Of a stretch of DNA of 64,000 bases, positions 49,995-59,293 are shown piece after piece. A model generated the notes under the pieces. The model did no database searches. It was not told where the DNA came from and saw only the letters and a list, made by a program, of their open reading frames with translations. Location: NCBI GenBank assembly GCA_963708645.1, contig CAVPTA010000007.1, positions 620,001 to 684,000 of the forward strand, in the 5' to 3' direction. The stretch comes from RYN-133 sp963708645. Its GTDB lineage: Bacteria > Actinomycetota > Actinomycetes > Mycobacteriales > Jatrophihabitantaceae. The stretch's first letter is position 1. Every line of letters starts with the position of its first letter. Position numbers and translations under genes: made by a program.

Positions 49995-51274
49995 GACGGC
50001 AACACCCATCCCTCGCGCAGCGCGAGTTTCTTCAGCCCGGCCCACTCGGTGCTCTCGCCGGTCGCTCCGGTCGTCGGCGCGGAGCAGTCAGTCGGCGATG
50101 GTGGCGTGATCACGCCGTAGGACGGCGCCGCGCGTGTCGTCGAGAAGTCGAGCGCCGACACGATGTTGTTCGCGTGGCCGTCGCGACGCGTCAACGGTTT
50201 GAGCCCCCACCGCCATTCGATCGCACGCAGGATCGAGGTGTGATCGAACACGGTGTGGTTGACGTGCGCCTTCGCGTGCGGGGAGATGACGATCGCGGGT
50301 ACCCGGAAACCGCGCCGCGCCGTCCAGGGATGCGCGTCCGGAGCGATGCCCGGCGCGACGTGGTCGTAGAACCCACCCCACTCGTCGTAGTTGATGACCA
50401 GCAGCGTGTTGGCCCACTTAGCGCCCGTCGTCACCGCGGTATAGACCTGGTTCAGGAAGGCCTCGCCCGCGCGGATGTCGGCGTGGGGGTGGTCGTCAGC
50501 AGACGAGCCGGAGTCCTCGTCCTCGAACCTCGGATCGACGTACGAGACGTCCGGCAGGGTGCCGGCCGCGGCGTCGGTGAGGAAGCTCGAGAACGGCTTG
50601 GCGATCGAGAGGTACTTCTGCCCCCACAGCGCGAGGAACGGCACGTCCGAGAAGTAGTACGTCCCGGTGCGTCCCTTCGCCTTGAGCCGGTCCCAGATCG
50701 TCGGCATCGTCGAGATGGTCGTCGAGTTGTGCAGCCGGTCGGTCTTCGCACTGTGCTGGTAGAAGCGGTTCGGGTAGGTCTCGGCCAGGGTTGCCGCGAA
50801 ATAGCGATCACAGGTCGTCCAGTCGAGCGCGGCCTTGCCGAGGAAGGCGAGGTCGGCCTGCTCGTAGTAGCTGATCGACAGCGAATCGTTCTGGCCGGCG
50901 CGCAGCCACCCGTCGCAACGCCCGCCGTTGAGTTCGATGCGCCCGCCCTCGTACGAGTGGTCGGGGTCGTTGAACCCGCAGCTGTTGAACCTGGTCTGGT
51001 GGAAGGTGCTGCGACGGCGGCCGAGACGGTCGGTGAAAGTGAGCCCCGCCTGCTTCCCGTCGGCGCCGGGGACCCAGCCGAGGAAGTGGTCGAACGAGCG
51101 GTTTTCCATCATCACGACCACGATGTGGTCGATGCCGGAGTGCTGCGGCGCCGGTAGCTGCGAGGCCACGGCCGCATCGCTCGTGAGCACGTCGCCGAAT
51201 CCGACGGCGCCTGCGACGCCCACCGCGCCTGCCACCGCGGCGCCCGACAGGAACGTTCGTCTACTGAGGGTCAC
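49991..51274 (-). CDS. Tat-exported phospholipase C-type phosphoesterase
   Basis: A 427-residue enzyme from the GTG at 51274 with a twin-arginine signal (LSRRTFLSGAAVAGAVGVAG). The family motifs are intact: VVVMMENRSFDHFLG at the N-terminus, ETYPNRFYQHSA, and INYDEWGGFYDHVAPG for the second metal site, then VPAIVISPHAKA. It likely hydrolyses phospholipid or other phosphodiesters outside the cell. Upstream extension of the frame lacks export features. Operon with the phosphoesterase at 48867. Confidence 0.91.
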   Translation of the reverse strand: MTLSRRTFLSGAAVAGAVGVAGAVGFGDVLTSDAAVASQLPAPQHSGIDHIVVVMMENRSFDHFLGWVPGADGKQAGLTFTDRLGRRRSTFHQTRFNSCGFNDPDHSYEGGRIELNGGRCDGWLRAGQNDSLSISYYEQADLAFLGKAALDWTTCDRYFAATLAETYPNRFYQHSAKTDRLHNSTTISTMPTIWDRLKAKGRTGTYYFSDVPFLALWGQKYLSIAKPFSSFLTDAAAGTLPDVSYVDPRFEDEDSGSSADDHPHADIRAGEAFLNQVYTAVTTGAKWANTLLVINYDEWGGFYDHVAPGIAPDAHPWTARRGFRVPAIVISPHAKAHVNHTVFDHTSILRAIEWRWGLKPLTRRDGHANNIVSALDFSTTRAAPSYGVITPPSPTDCSAPTTGATGESTEWAGLKKLALREGWVLPS

Positions 51275-51366
51275 GCCCAAGTAAACGACACACGGTGTCC
51301 CGCAGTCACTCCCGAAGTGCTGTGTTCGACAGGCGTTCATGCCCAGGTCGGCCGTAGCCTGTCGTG

Positions 51367-52110
51367 ATGCGTGGTCTGCGCGCCCTTGCGGCTTTTGCGC
51401 TCGCACTCAACGCGTTGATCGTCGGCGGTGGGCCGGCCGGCGCCGCGCCGCTCGGCCCGGCGCAGGGCGCATTGTTCATCGGCGACTACCAGCACTCGGC
51501 CCACTTCTGCTCGGCGGCGGCCGTGCACAGCGCCGGGCATGATCTCGTCGCCACAGCCGCGCACTGCGTCACCGGCGACGGGACGGCGCTCGAATTCGTG
51601 CCGGGATACCGCAACGGTCACGCCCCGTACGGGGCCTGGCACGTGGTGGCCGTCTACGTCGACTCGGCGTGGCAGAACTCCAAGGATCCGCGTCACGACT
51701 TCGCCTTCCTGCGGGTATCGACCAACAGTGGGCACACCCTCGAGTCACGGGTGCACGCACTGCACCTCGGCGTCGCGCCAGCGCGCCGAACCCGCGTGAC
51801 GATGTCCGGGTACCTCGTCGGGACGAACGACACCGCGCTGCACTGCACCCGCCGGACCTACCGGGGCAACGCGCACCCGCGCTACCCCGCGATCAACTGC
51901 CCGGGCTTCGGCAACGGGACGAGCGGCGGCCCGTGGGGCACCTCGAACGGCATCCTCGTCGGCGTCACGGGCGGATATCACCAGGGTGGGTGCAGCCCGA
52001 ACACGTCGTACTCGGCGCCGTTCGGCTCGGCCAGCACACGACTGTGGCGCCGCGCGCAGCGCGGCGGCACCGGTGCCGTCGTGCTCCCGGCCGGCTCGGA
52101 CGGCTGTTAG
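51367..52110 (+). CDS. Secreted trypsin-like serine protease
   Basis: A 247-residue exported protease: signal peptide MRGLRALAAFALALNALIVG ending AGA near residue 26. The triad is visible as His in ATAAHCVTGDG, Asp in DPRHDFAFLRV and Ser in GNGTSGGPWGTS. Four or more cysteines are likely paired. It is divergent from the PLC-type gene with 92 bp between starts. It converges on the FAD/TPR gene with a 4-bp overlap. Confidence 0.92.
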   Translation: MRGLRALAAFALALNALIVGGGPAGAAPLGPAQGALFIGDYQHSAHFCSAAAVHSAGHDLVATAAHCVTGDGTALEFVPGYRNGHAPYGAWHVVAVYVDSAWQNSKDPRHDFAFLRVSTNSGHTLESRVHALHLGVAPARRTRVTMSGYLVGTNDTALHCTRRTYRGNAHPRYPAINCPGFGNGTSGGPWGTSNGILVGVTGGYHQGGCSPNTSYSAPFGSASTRLWRRAQRGGTGAVVLPAGSDGC

Positions 52111-54827
52111 TTCAGGCGGACGCCTTCCGCGCGCACCAGCGCGGCCCGGCGCTGGGCGTCGCGGGGCGAGGTGCGGCGGTCGAGTCGGGCCGAGAGCAGC
52201 TCGGCGGCCAGTTCGACCCGGCCGGCCCGGGTCGCGCAGTGGATCAGCGTGTCCTCGACGACCTCGCGTTGCGCTGCGCTGCCGCCGAGACGATCGATCC
52301 CGGGCAGTCCGAGCAGGGTGTCGGTGGCCCTGGCCGGGTCGTCGTGCACCAGGTCGAGCAACGCATCGGCGAGTGGCGCCACGGTGTCGGTGAAGACCTC
52401 GTCGCTTCGCTCACCGGCGTGTCGCCGGAGCGCGACCAGCCCCCTGCAATCGCCGGCGGCAGCGAGCGCGACAGCGGCGTGCAGCGCGGCGAACGGCGTC
52501 GGCGGTTCGACGAGCAGCTCGCGCGGAATCGTGTCGAGCACGCCGTCGAGTGCAACCGCGTCCCACGCCCCGACGGTGTAACCGCGCCACAGCAATGACG
52601 CCGAGTCGACCAGCGCACGCATACCCGTGACGGTCGGCGGCGCGAGCTGCACCGCGTACCGCTTCGCGGCCGCGCGGTCGTCACCGAGGGCAAGTTCGTG
52701 CAAGGCCGCGTGCCACGAGAAGTGCGCGCGGTGCGACGCGTGGGCACCGCAGGTCGAGATCCACTGGTCGAGCCACGCGAGCCCGGCTGCGTGATCGCCG
52801 GTCTCGTAGTGCACGTGTGTCCGCGCGTGCACGGCGTGGCCGGACGACGGTTCGACGGCGAGCGCCGCTGTGGCGAGCTCGGCTGCCTCCTCGAAGCGGG
52901 TCTGCTCCTGCCGCACGAAGGCCAGCAGCGAGCGGTACCACCAGTCGTTGCCGTAGCTCGGCTCGAGGCCTTCGACCAGCGCCCACGCCTCGGCGGGCAC
53001 CTCGGTCGCGCCGCCGAACGCGATCGTCGGGACGGCCAGGCTGACCGCAAGAGCGTCCTCGGGGTAGGAGTGGATGTAGGCGATCAAGGCCGCCGCCGAC
53101 TCCGGACCGGGATCGTTCGCCCGCGCGATTGCGACGTCGACGAAGCGCCGCTCGCGCTCGTCGGCGTTCGTAGCCGTTCGTTGCGCTGCCTCGACCGAAG
53201 CCGCGACGTCGACGTCGGCGCCCCATTCGACACCGAGCAGCGCCTGCACGGCGTGTCCGAGCGCGAAGGACGGGTCGGTGCGAACCGCCGCGGCGACGAG
53301 CTGATCGGCGCCGGACTGCACGCGCAGCATGCGTCCGACCGCCTCGACGTAGTGCGCGGCGGCCGCGGAGTTCGCCGACAGCGGCAGGCCGTAGGGGTCG
53401 CGGGCACGCCGCACCAGCTGCGGCGACGGCAACGCGTCGACAACGGACTGCGCGAGATCGGCAGCTTGCGATCTGATCTCGGGTATGGCGGTACTTTCCC
53501 ACAGCTGACCGCGCCGAAGCGGTCCGATCGCCCAGATCGCTGCCGGCGTGGCGGCGGCCGTCGTGAGCCGTCCCGACGCGTCGGTGGCGAAGCCGAGATC
53601 GAGCGCCCCAGGGCGAGCCAGACCCGATTCCAGCAGGTTCATCACGAGCGGGTCCGAGTTGGTGCGCACCGACCCGTCCGCGCCCGTGCAGTTGATCACG
53701 GCGTCGACGTGCACGCGGGTTCCGTCGCCGAGCGCGACCTCGAGGCCCGAATCGGTCTCGACGGCGGCGACGACGCCCCCGCGATGGGTTTCGATCGCAC
53801 CGTCGGCGCAGCGCTGCTCGAGCCACGTGTGAATCGCCGCGTCGACCCGATGCCGCGCCCGGTCCCAGCGCCGGGCACCGGTACACACGAACGCCTCCCG
53901 TCCCGCCTCGTCGAGTCGCTGCCACAGTTCGGACGTGACCGGGCGCAGCCCGTCGATCGCGGCGCGCCAGTCGCCGGTACTGCGGAGGTGGTCGAACACC
54001 AGCCGACGTGCTCGGGCCAGCGACAGTGGCCCCTGCGGCAGCGTGTCCAGCGGCGCGGGCGCGGACGGCTGGTCAGCGTGGGGCAGCGGCAGCATGCCGT
54101 GCCGCGAGGTGACATGCACCTTGATGCCGGTCGGCCGCCGCGTGCCGGCCCATTTCATGGCCATGTCGGCCATGGTCAGACCCGCACCGACGAGCAGTAC
54201 CTGTCCGCCGGCCGGCACCGATGGTTCGCGCTCGCCGGCCCACGGGTCGGCGACGAAGCGTGCCGACCGAGTAAGTGCGGCGGGTGCCCACGATGTCGAG
54301 GGTGCGTCGTGTCCCGTCGCGAGTACGGCCGCGTCAATGGGACGACTCGTGCCGTCGTCGAGGGTCACGCGAAGCCGGCGGCCGTGGCGGCGCAGGTCGG
54401 TCGCGCGGGCGCGCACGTGCGTCAGCTGCACGCCCTGCGCGGCGCGCACCGCATCGGCCAGCACGTGTTCGAGGTAGTCGCGGTAGTGCATGCGGGCGAC
54501 GAAGCCGTCGGCCGGGAAGTCGGCCGAGACGTGCTCATGCACCCAGCGGAGGAAGTGCTCCGGATCGTCGGGCCAGGCAGTCATGTTCTTGGCGGCAACG
54601 TTGAGCCGGTGCTGCGGGTCGGTGGTCGAGTAGGCGACGCCTCGGCCCACCGGCGCCGGGTCGATGAGCAGTAGCTGCAGTCGAGTGCCGCGGCGTCCCG
54701 CCAGCCGCGCCAGCTGGGCAGCGGCGAGCGTGCCGCTGGCTCCCCCGCCGATGACCGCGACCGTGTTCTGCGTGATGACGGCCGCCGGCGGCGCAGCACT
54801 CGGTGTCGGCGAACATCGACCCGGCAT
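52107..54827 (-). CDS. FAD/NAD(P)-binding oxidoreductase fused to TTC38-like TPR domain
   Basis: A 906-residue protein; the ATG at 54827 has AAGGAG at the right distance. Residues about 22-510 are a FAD/NAD(P)-binding module: VAVIGGGASGTLAAAQLARL, VGRGVAYSTTDPQHRLNVAA, AAVLATGHDAP, VLLVGAGLTMADMAMKWAG and AVINCTGADGSV. Residues about 530-906 match TTC38-type repeats: SYGNDWWYRSLLAFVRQEQ, HARTHVHYETGDHAAGLAWL and HFSWHAALHELALGDDRAA. The two parts are in one uninterrupted frame. Neither substrate nor partner is known. Confidence 0.88.
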   Translation of the reverse strand: MPGRCSPTPSAAPPAAVITQNTVAVIGGGASGTLAAAQLARLAGRRGTRLQLLLIDPAPVGRGVAYSTTDPQHRLNVAAKNMTAWPDDPEHFLRWVHEHVSADFPADGFVARMHYRDYLEHVLADAVRAAQGVQLTHVRARATDLRRHGRRLRVTLDDGTSRPIDAAVLATGHDAPSTSWAPAALTRSARFVADPWAGEREPSVPAGGQVLLVGAGLTMADMAMKWAGTRRPTGIKVHVTSRHGMLPLPHADQPSAPAPLDTLPQGPLSLARARRLVFDHLRSTGDWRAAIDGLRPVTSELWQRLDEAGREAFVCTGARRWDRARHRVDAAIHTWLEQRCADGAIETHRGGVVAAVETDSGLEVALGDGTRVHVDAVINCTGADGSVRTNSDPLVMNLLESGLARPGALDLGFATDASGRLTTAAATPAAIWAIGPLRRGQLWESTAIPEIRSQAADLAQSVVDALPSPQLVRRARDPYGLPLSANSAAAAHYVEAVGRMLRVQSGADQLVAAAVRTDPSFALGHAVQALLGVEWGADVDVAASVEAAQRTATNADERERRFVDVAIARANDPGPESAAALIAYIHSYPEDALAVSLAVPTIAFGGATEVPAEAWALVEGLEPSYGNDWWYRSLLAFVRQEQTRFEEAAELATAALAVEPSSGHAVHARTHVHYETGDHAAGLAWLDQWISTCGAHASHRAHFSWHAALHELALGDDRAAAKRYAVQLAPPTVTGMRALVDSASLLWRGYTVGAWDAVALDGVLDTIPRELLVEPPTPFAALHAAVALAAAGDCRGLVALRRHAGERSDEVFTDTVAPLADALLDLVHDDPARATDTLLGLPGIDRLGGSAAQREVVEDTLIHCATRAGRVELAAELLSARLDRRTSPRDAQRRAALVRAEGVRLN

Positions 54828-54839
54828 GCAACTTCTCCT

Positions 54840-54862
54840 TTGTCTATGGACTGAATAGACAA
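54840..54862. promoter_or_regulatory. Inverted repeat TTGTCTAT-N7-ATAGACAA
   Basis: Perfect 8-bp arms, 12 bp before the FAD/TPR start and next to its ribosome site. A probable operator in the divergent promoter region shared with the response regulator. Confidence 0.5.
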
Positions 54863-54885
54863 TACCAGGCTCACTTCGCCCGGAC

Positions 54886-54907
54886 CTGACAATGTCCTGA
54901 CATTCGC
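54886..54907. promoter_or_regulatory. Direct repeat CTGACAATGTC/CTGACATTCGC (response-regulator box)
   Basis: Two 11-bp units in tandem, 40 bp before the response-regulator start, the spacing OmpR-family dimers bind. It includes the palindrome AATGTCCTGACATT (54891-54904). TCCTGACATT recurs in reverse orientation at 57606-57615. Confidence 0.55.
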
Positions 54908-54947
54908 GTGACCTCCGCGCCACCCGACCGCGGCTACGGTGAGGCGC

Positions 54948-55655
54948 GTGGACCGTGCCGACGCCCTGGCGCGTGGCCTGATCCTCGTCGCCGAGGACGA
55001 GATGGCGATCGCCGAGGTGATCCGGCTGAATCTGGCAACAGCCGGCTACGGCGTGCACCTCGAGCCGACCGGCGACGGCGCGCTGGCCGCGGTCCGGACA
55101 CATCGACCCGTCGCGATCGTGCTCGACGTCGGGCTTCCCGGCATGGACGGCATCGACGTCTGCCGCACGCTGCGCACGAACGGCGACTGGACGCCGGTGC
55201 TGTTCGTCACCGCGCGTGACGACGAGGTCGACCGCATCGTCGGCCTCGAGCTGGGGGCCGATGACTACATCACCAAGCCGTTCTCGCCGCGGGAGCTCGT
55301 CGCGCGGGTGACCAGCGTGCTGCGCCGCACGCGCGGGACGCCCGACACCAGCGTGCCGATGACCATCGGTGAGCTGAGCCTCGACCTGGCCGAGCACCGG
55401 TGTTACCTCGGCGCCGACGAGATCGTGCTGACCGCGACCGAGTTCGACTTGCTCGCGTTCCTCATGCGCCGGCCCGGACGCGTTTTCGCCCGCGAGCAGT
55501 TGCTCAGCGAAGTATGGGGTTACAGCACCCCGGCAGGCACCCGCACCGTCGACGTCCACATTGCACAACTGCGCGGCAAGCTCGGTGCTGCGGGACCGAT
55601 CCGCACCGTACGCGGCGTCGGCTACTCGGTCGACCTGCGTGCCGAGCGCCGATGA
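54948..55655 (+). CDS. OmpR-family response regulator
   Basis: A 235-residue regulator from the GTG at 54948 (a GTG at 54939 is also in frame). Receiver: LILVAEDEMAIAEVIRL, phosphoacceptor in IVLDVGLPGMDG, LFVTARDD, YITKPFSPREL. Winged helix: LTATEFDLLAFLMRRPGRVF and TVRGVGYSVDL. It overlaps its kinase by 4 bp. A direct-repeat box lies upstream of it and again upstream of the DUF5666-like gene at 57538. Confidence 0.94.
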   Translation: MDRADALARGLILVAEDEMAIAEVIRLNLATAGYGVHLEPTGDGALAAVRTHRPVAIVLDVGLPGMDGIDVCRTLRTNGDWTPVLFVTARDDEVDRIVGLELGADDYITKPFSPRELVARVTSVLRRTRGTPDTSVPMTIGELSLDLAEHRCYLGADEIVLTATEFDLLAFLMRRPGRVFAREQLLSEVWGYSTPAGTRTVDVHIAQLRGKLGAAGPIRTVRGVGYSVDLRAERR

Positions 55656-57019
55656 CTGCGCCGCAGCCGACCCGACACCGGAGCTCGCTATGGGTGCGTA
55701 TCGCGCTGCTCGGCGTCGTGAGCGCGGTGGTCACCGGGGCGGTGGCGGGACTGCTCGCGATCAATCTGATCCGATCGGCTGACGACCGCACCGCGCGGCG
55801 TGAGCTGAGCGATCTCGCGGTCGCCGCCCAGAACGATCTCGCCGCCGGCAGGTCACATCCGCTCAGGCGACGCGTGTTGCTCGCGTTGCGGGTACACGTC
55901 GGCGTGCTCAGCCCATCCGGCGGGTTCGTGCAGGCCGATCCGCTCGTGCGGCTGGCGCTCACCGCCGCCGACCGCGCGCAACTGGCCGCCGGACGTGAGG
56001 TGTCGGCCAGCCGTGACGTGCGCGGGCGGCGGGTGTACATCGAGGCCCGGCCGATTGCCTCCGGCGCCATCGTCCTTGTCGAAGGGAGGTCTGACGCGAC
56101 CGCCGGCGGAGAGGCCGCGCTGCGGCGCACTCTGCTGGCGATCCTGCTCGGCGTGGCCGCATCGGCCCTCCTGGCGGTGCTGCTCGCGCGCTGGCTGGCC
56201 CGCCCGCTGCGCCGCACCGCCGACGCGGCGCGCGCACTGGCCACCGGACGGCGTGACGTCATCGTCGCGCCGGACGGCCCGAAGGAGGTCGCCGAAGTGG
56301 CCACGGCCGTCAATACGCTGTCCGCCGCACTCACCCACTCCGAAGCGCGCCAACGCGAGTTCCTGCTCTCGGTCAGCCACGACCTGCGCACTCCGCTCAC
56401 GGCGATCGTCGGCTACGGCGAGTCGTTGGCCGAGTCGGTCGTGCCTGCCGACCGCACGGCCGAGGTCGGACAGATCGTGCTGGCCGAAGCGCGCCGCCTC
56501 GAGCGGCTGGTCAGCGATCTGCTCGATCTCGCCCGGCTCGACGCCACGGACGTCGCGCTCGAACTCGGCCCGGTCGACCTGGTCGCGCTCGCCCGCGCGG
56601 CGGCTGCCGTCTGGTCTGCGCGCTGTGCCCAGTCCGGCGTCGAGTTCCGGCTCGAGGCGACCCCGGCACTCGCGTGGGCCGACGCCGCCCGCCTGCGCCA
56701 GGTACTCGACGGGCTGATGGAGAACGCCCTGCGCGTCACGCCGTCCGGCGCGCCGATCGTCCTCGCGGTCGGCCGCGAACCGGACGGCCGGGCTCGTGCA
56801 GAGGTGCGCGACGGCGGACCAGGCCTGCGTCCGGACGATCTCCCGGTCGCCTTCGAGCGGGGCGAGCTGTACCGGCGCTACCGCGGCGTCCGCCAGGTCG
56901 GGACCGGACTCGGCCTCGCGATCGTCCAACGCCTCGTGCAGCGCCAGGGCGGCACGGTCGAAGCGGGCCACGCGCCCGAGGGCGGTGCCCGCTTCACCGT
57001 GTGGCTGCCCGGAGGATGA
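55652..57019 (+). CDS. Sensor histidine kinase
   Basis: A 455-residue membrane kinase. First helix at about residues 15-40 (VRIALLGVVSAVVTGAVAGL), an extracytoplasmic sensor of about 110 residues with no cysteines, second helix (TLLAILLGVAASALLAVLLA), HAMP, then H-box LLSVSHDLRTPLTAIVGYGE. The ATP domain has LMENALRVTPS (N box), EVRDGGPGLRPDDLP and GTGLGLAIVQRLV. Translated with the response regulator at 54948. The signal is unknown. Confidence 0.93.
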   Translation: MTAPQPTRHRSSLWVRIALLGVVSAVVTGAVAGLLAINLIRSADDRTARRELSDLAVAAQNDLAAGRSHPLRRRVLLALRVHVGVLSPSGGFVQADPLVRLALTAADRAQLAAGREVSASRDVRGRRVYIEARPIASGAIVLVEGRSDATAGGEAALRRTLLAILLGVAASALLAVLLARWLARPLRRTADAARALATGRRDVIVAPDGPKEVAEVATAVNTLSAALTHSEARQREFLLSVSHDLRTPLTAIVGYGESLAESVVPADRTAEVGQIVLAEARRLERLVSDLLDLARLDATDVALELGPVDLVALARAAAAVWSARCAQSGVEFRLEATPALAWADAARLRQVLDGLMENALRVTPSGAPIVLAVGREPDGRARAEVRDGGPGLRPDDLPVAFERGELYRRYRGVRQVGTGLGLAIVQRLVQRQGGTVEAGHAPEGGARFTVWLPGG

Positions 57020-57052
57020 GGTGCTTGCCGAGCGCAAGGACTTCGCTGACTA

Positions 57053-57538
57053 CTACTTCGCGCGCAGCCCGTCGATGACGACCCGCGCCACCGGCGCCGC
57101 GGTCGAATGCTCCGGCGCCTTGCCGAGCACGGCGACCTGATCGCCCTGTTTCACGTCCGAGACCGAGCCGGACGTGGCGCCGTGCTGCCCAGGCGTGCGC
57201 TCGCGCACCTTCGTGTCCGCATTGAGCGTGAACGTCTCGGTAAACCCGTCCACGGACTTCACTGTGATCGAGGTAGGCGACACGGCGGTGACCGCGCCGC
57301 GCACGCCGGAGTGCGTGACGTACCCGTCCGCTCCCTTGGTCGTGACCTCGCCGTGCAGCACGTGCCGAAGGATCGCGTGGAGCTCGTGGCGGCGGTGGTG
57401 TTGGGCGCCGGACCGGCTCCCCGCCTGGGCCGTCCCTGACGTTGTCGACGTACCCGACCCGCTGGTGGCAAGCGCGGCGCTGGCGACGCCGACGATGGCG
57501 ACTGCAGTGCCGGCGGTGGCAAGAATCTTGCGATACAT
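57053..57538 (-). CDS. Secreted DUF5666-like protein
   Basis: A 161-residue exported protein with signal peptide MYRKILATAGTAVAIVGVAS ending ALA. After a Ser/Thr-rich spacer and RRHELHAILRHVLHGEVTTK comes a small beta domain, VRGAVTAVSPTSITVKSVDG and FTLNADTKVRERTP, then VKQGDQVAVLGKAPE, resembling DUF5666/OB-like modules. Such proteins often lie beside two-component systems. It converges with the kinase and has a TCCTGACATT element about 70 bp upstream of its start, as the regulator gene does. Confidence 0.8.
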   Translation of the reverse strand: MYRKILATAGTAVAIVGVASAALATSGSGTSTTSGTAQAGSRSGAQHHRRHELHAILRHVLHGEVTTKGADGYVTHSGVRGAVTAVSPTSITVKSVDGFTETFTLNADTKVRERTPGQHGATSGSVSDVKQGDQVAVLGKAPEHSTAAPVARVVIDGLRAK

Positions 57539-57605
57539 GGTGCTCCTCGATCGTGGTGGCTGACCCTGTGAGCGTGCCGCGCGCAGGTGAGCGCTTCGCC
57601 TCGGA

Positions 57606-57615
57606 AATGTCAGGA
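57606..57615 (-). promoter_or_regulatory. Second copy of the TCCTGACATT element
   Basis: On the reverse strand, TCCTGACATT lies 68-77 bp before the DUF5666-like start, identical to 54895-54904 upstream of the response regulator. Confidence 0.45.
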
Positions 57616-57688
57616 TCGTGCAAAACCGTCGTGAGGCCGTCGGGCAGGTGCGACATACTGACCGGCACCCGGGGGGCCACGAACTCGC

Positions 57689-59293
57689 ATGAACGACTTG
57701 GCGGAGAAGGCGCTGGACGGCCTGGTCGCCGCCCGACGCGCGATCGCCGCCCGTCCCGTTCCTGCCCTCGGCGTCACCGGCTTCGTCTTCGCTTCGACCA
57801 TCGTCGTCACCGGCGCGCGCCTGGGCGCTACGCCGGCGGCCGTCCCGATCGACCGCTGGCTCCGGCTGCTCCCCGAGGCCGGGTATCACATCACCGGCGT
57901 CGCGATGGGGTTGGTGATGCTCGCCGCGATCGTCGGTCTGCTCGCGACCTGGATCGTGGCCTTCGTCGTCGCCGTCCGGACGAGGCTCGCTACGCGCGGG
58001 CTGTGGACACTCGCCGCCGTGTGGTCGCTCCCGTTCGTCGTGGGGCCACCACTGGTCAGCACGGACGTGTTCGGCTACGTCGCACGTGGCCTGATCTCGC
58101 GGGCAGGCGGCAGCCCGTACTCGCGGGCGCCGTCCGACCTCGGCGAGCTGCGCATCGTCGACGCGATCGATCCGACGTGGCGCGGCACGCAGAGCAGTGA
58201 CGGCCCGTTGAGCACGCTGCTCGGCCATCTCGTGGTCTCACTGTGCGGCGGCGCGATCGTCCCTGCGCTGTTGGTGTTCCGCGTCATCGCCCTGGCCAGC
58301 GTGGTGGTTATCGGACGGTGCGCCCACGAGTTGTCGGCCGGACATCGTCCGCAGTCGGCGTTGTGCCTGACGATCCTGAATCCGGCCGTGCTGCTGTTCG
58401 TCGTGTCTGCCGGCCAGCTCGTCGGCCTTTTCGTGGCGTTGCTGCTGGTCACCTTGGTCGCGACTCGGCGTCGCCGCTGGGCGGGTGCGGCCGTGAGCGT
58501 CGCGCTCGCGGCGGCGCTGAAGCCGGCGGCGTTGGTAGCGGTGCCGGTCGTGATCGCCTATCACGTGTTCGGTCAGCCGCGCCGCGAGGTCTGGCGGCGT
58601 GGGCTGCGTGACCTCGGGCTCATCGCTGTCGTGCTCGCTACGACCACGCTCGCGGTGCCGCGCGGTCTGGGCTGGCTGGCCAATCTCGGCGACGCGTTCC
58701 ACGAGCACCTGCCGTACACGCCGGCCACCGCGATCGGCAATCTCATCGGGCTCGTCGTGCCCGCCGCGTACGACGATGTGCAGACGGGTGCGCGAATCGC
58801 GACGGCGGCGGCCGGCGTGGTCGCTGTCGTCGTCCTGCTGGCGACGATGCGGTCACGCCCGATCGACCAGACGCTCGGTTTCACATTGCTCGTGAGTGCA
58901 CTGGCCGCGCCCGTGCTCTACCCGCAATTCGTGCTGTGGTCGGTGGTGTGCCTCGCGGCATGCACCGATCTCGCGCGCCGATCGCTGATCGACTGTCTTG
59001 TGGCGCTGTCGTGCGCCGCCTGCATCGCGACTCCCGACGGCCTCGGCGAGGACGGCGGCGAGGTTGCCTCGTTGACGGGCATCGGTGTGATCGCGTTGGC
59101 CCTGGTGGCCGTGCTCTGGACGCGGCAGCACCGCTCAGCGCGGACGGCTGATGATCCGGGCACCCCGACCCGGAATCGTCGTCACGTTGCGCGCACGTGG
59201 CCATTCCTCACGGCCCACCGGCGTGATGTCGACCCGGCGCATGACGACCTTCAACACAGCCTTCGCCTCCACCATCGCGAGGGCGGCGCCTAA
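57689..59293 (+). CDS. MptA/MptB-like polyprenol-phosphomannose-dependent mannosyltransferase
   Basis: A 534-residue GT-C membrane enzyme with about 12 helices. The catalytic loop VSTDVFGYVARGLISRAGGS with YSRAPSDLGEL and VDAIDPTWRGTQSSDGPLST matches the MptA/B pattern (acidic DxY..Y.A and later GPL). Alpha-1,6-mannan synthesis for lipoglycans is the family role. The last 50 residues lie antisense to the P450 gene (159-bp overlap) and look non-homologous. The start at 57689 follows an intergenic region holding the TCCTGACATT element. Confidence 0.86.
   Translation: MNDLAEKALDGLVAARRAIAARPVPALGVTGFVFASTIVVTGARLGATPAAVPIDRWLRLLPEAGYHITGVAMGLVMLAAIVGLLATWIVAFVVAVRTRLATRGLWTLAAVWSLPFVVGPPLVSTDVFGYVARGLISRAGGSPYSRAPSDLGELRIVDAIDPTWRGTQSSDGPLSTLLGHLVVSLCGGAIVPALLVFRVIALASVVVIGRCAHELSAGHRPQSALCLTILNPAVLLFVVSAGQLVGLFVALLLVTLVATRRRRWAGAAVSVALAAALKPAALVAVPVVIAYHVFGQPRREVWRRGLRDLGLIAVVLATTTLAVPRGLGWLANLGDAFHEHLPYTPATAIGNLIGLVVPAAYDDVQTGARIATAAAGVVAVVVLLATMRSRPIDQTLGFTLLVSALAAPVLYPQFVLWSVVCLAACTDLARRSLIDCLVALSCAACIATPDGLGEDGGEVASLTGIGVIALALVAVLWTRQHRSARTADDPGTPTRNRRHVARTWPFLTAHRRDVDPAHDDLQHSLRLHHREGGA

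Noticed and set aside
54828..55568. Upstream open extension of the FAD/TTC38 frame
   Set aside because: It is antisense to the response regulator, and the ATG at 54827 has a good ribosome site and begins the conserved part.
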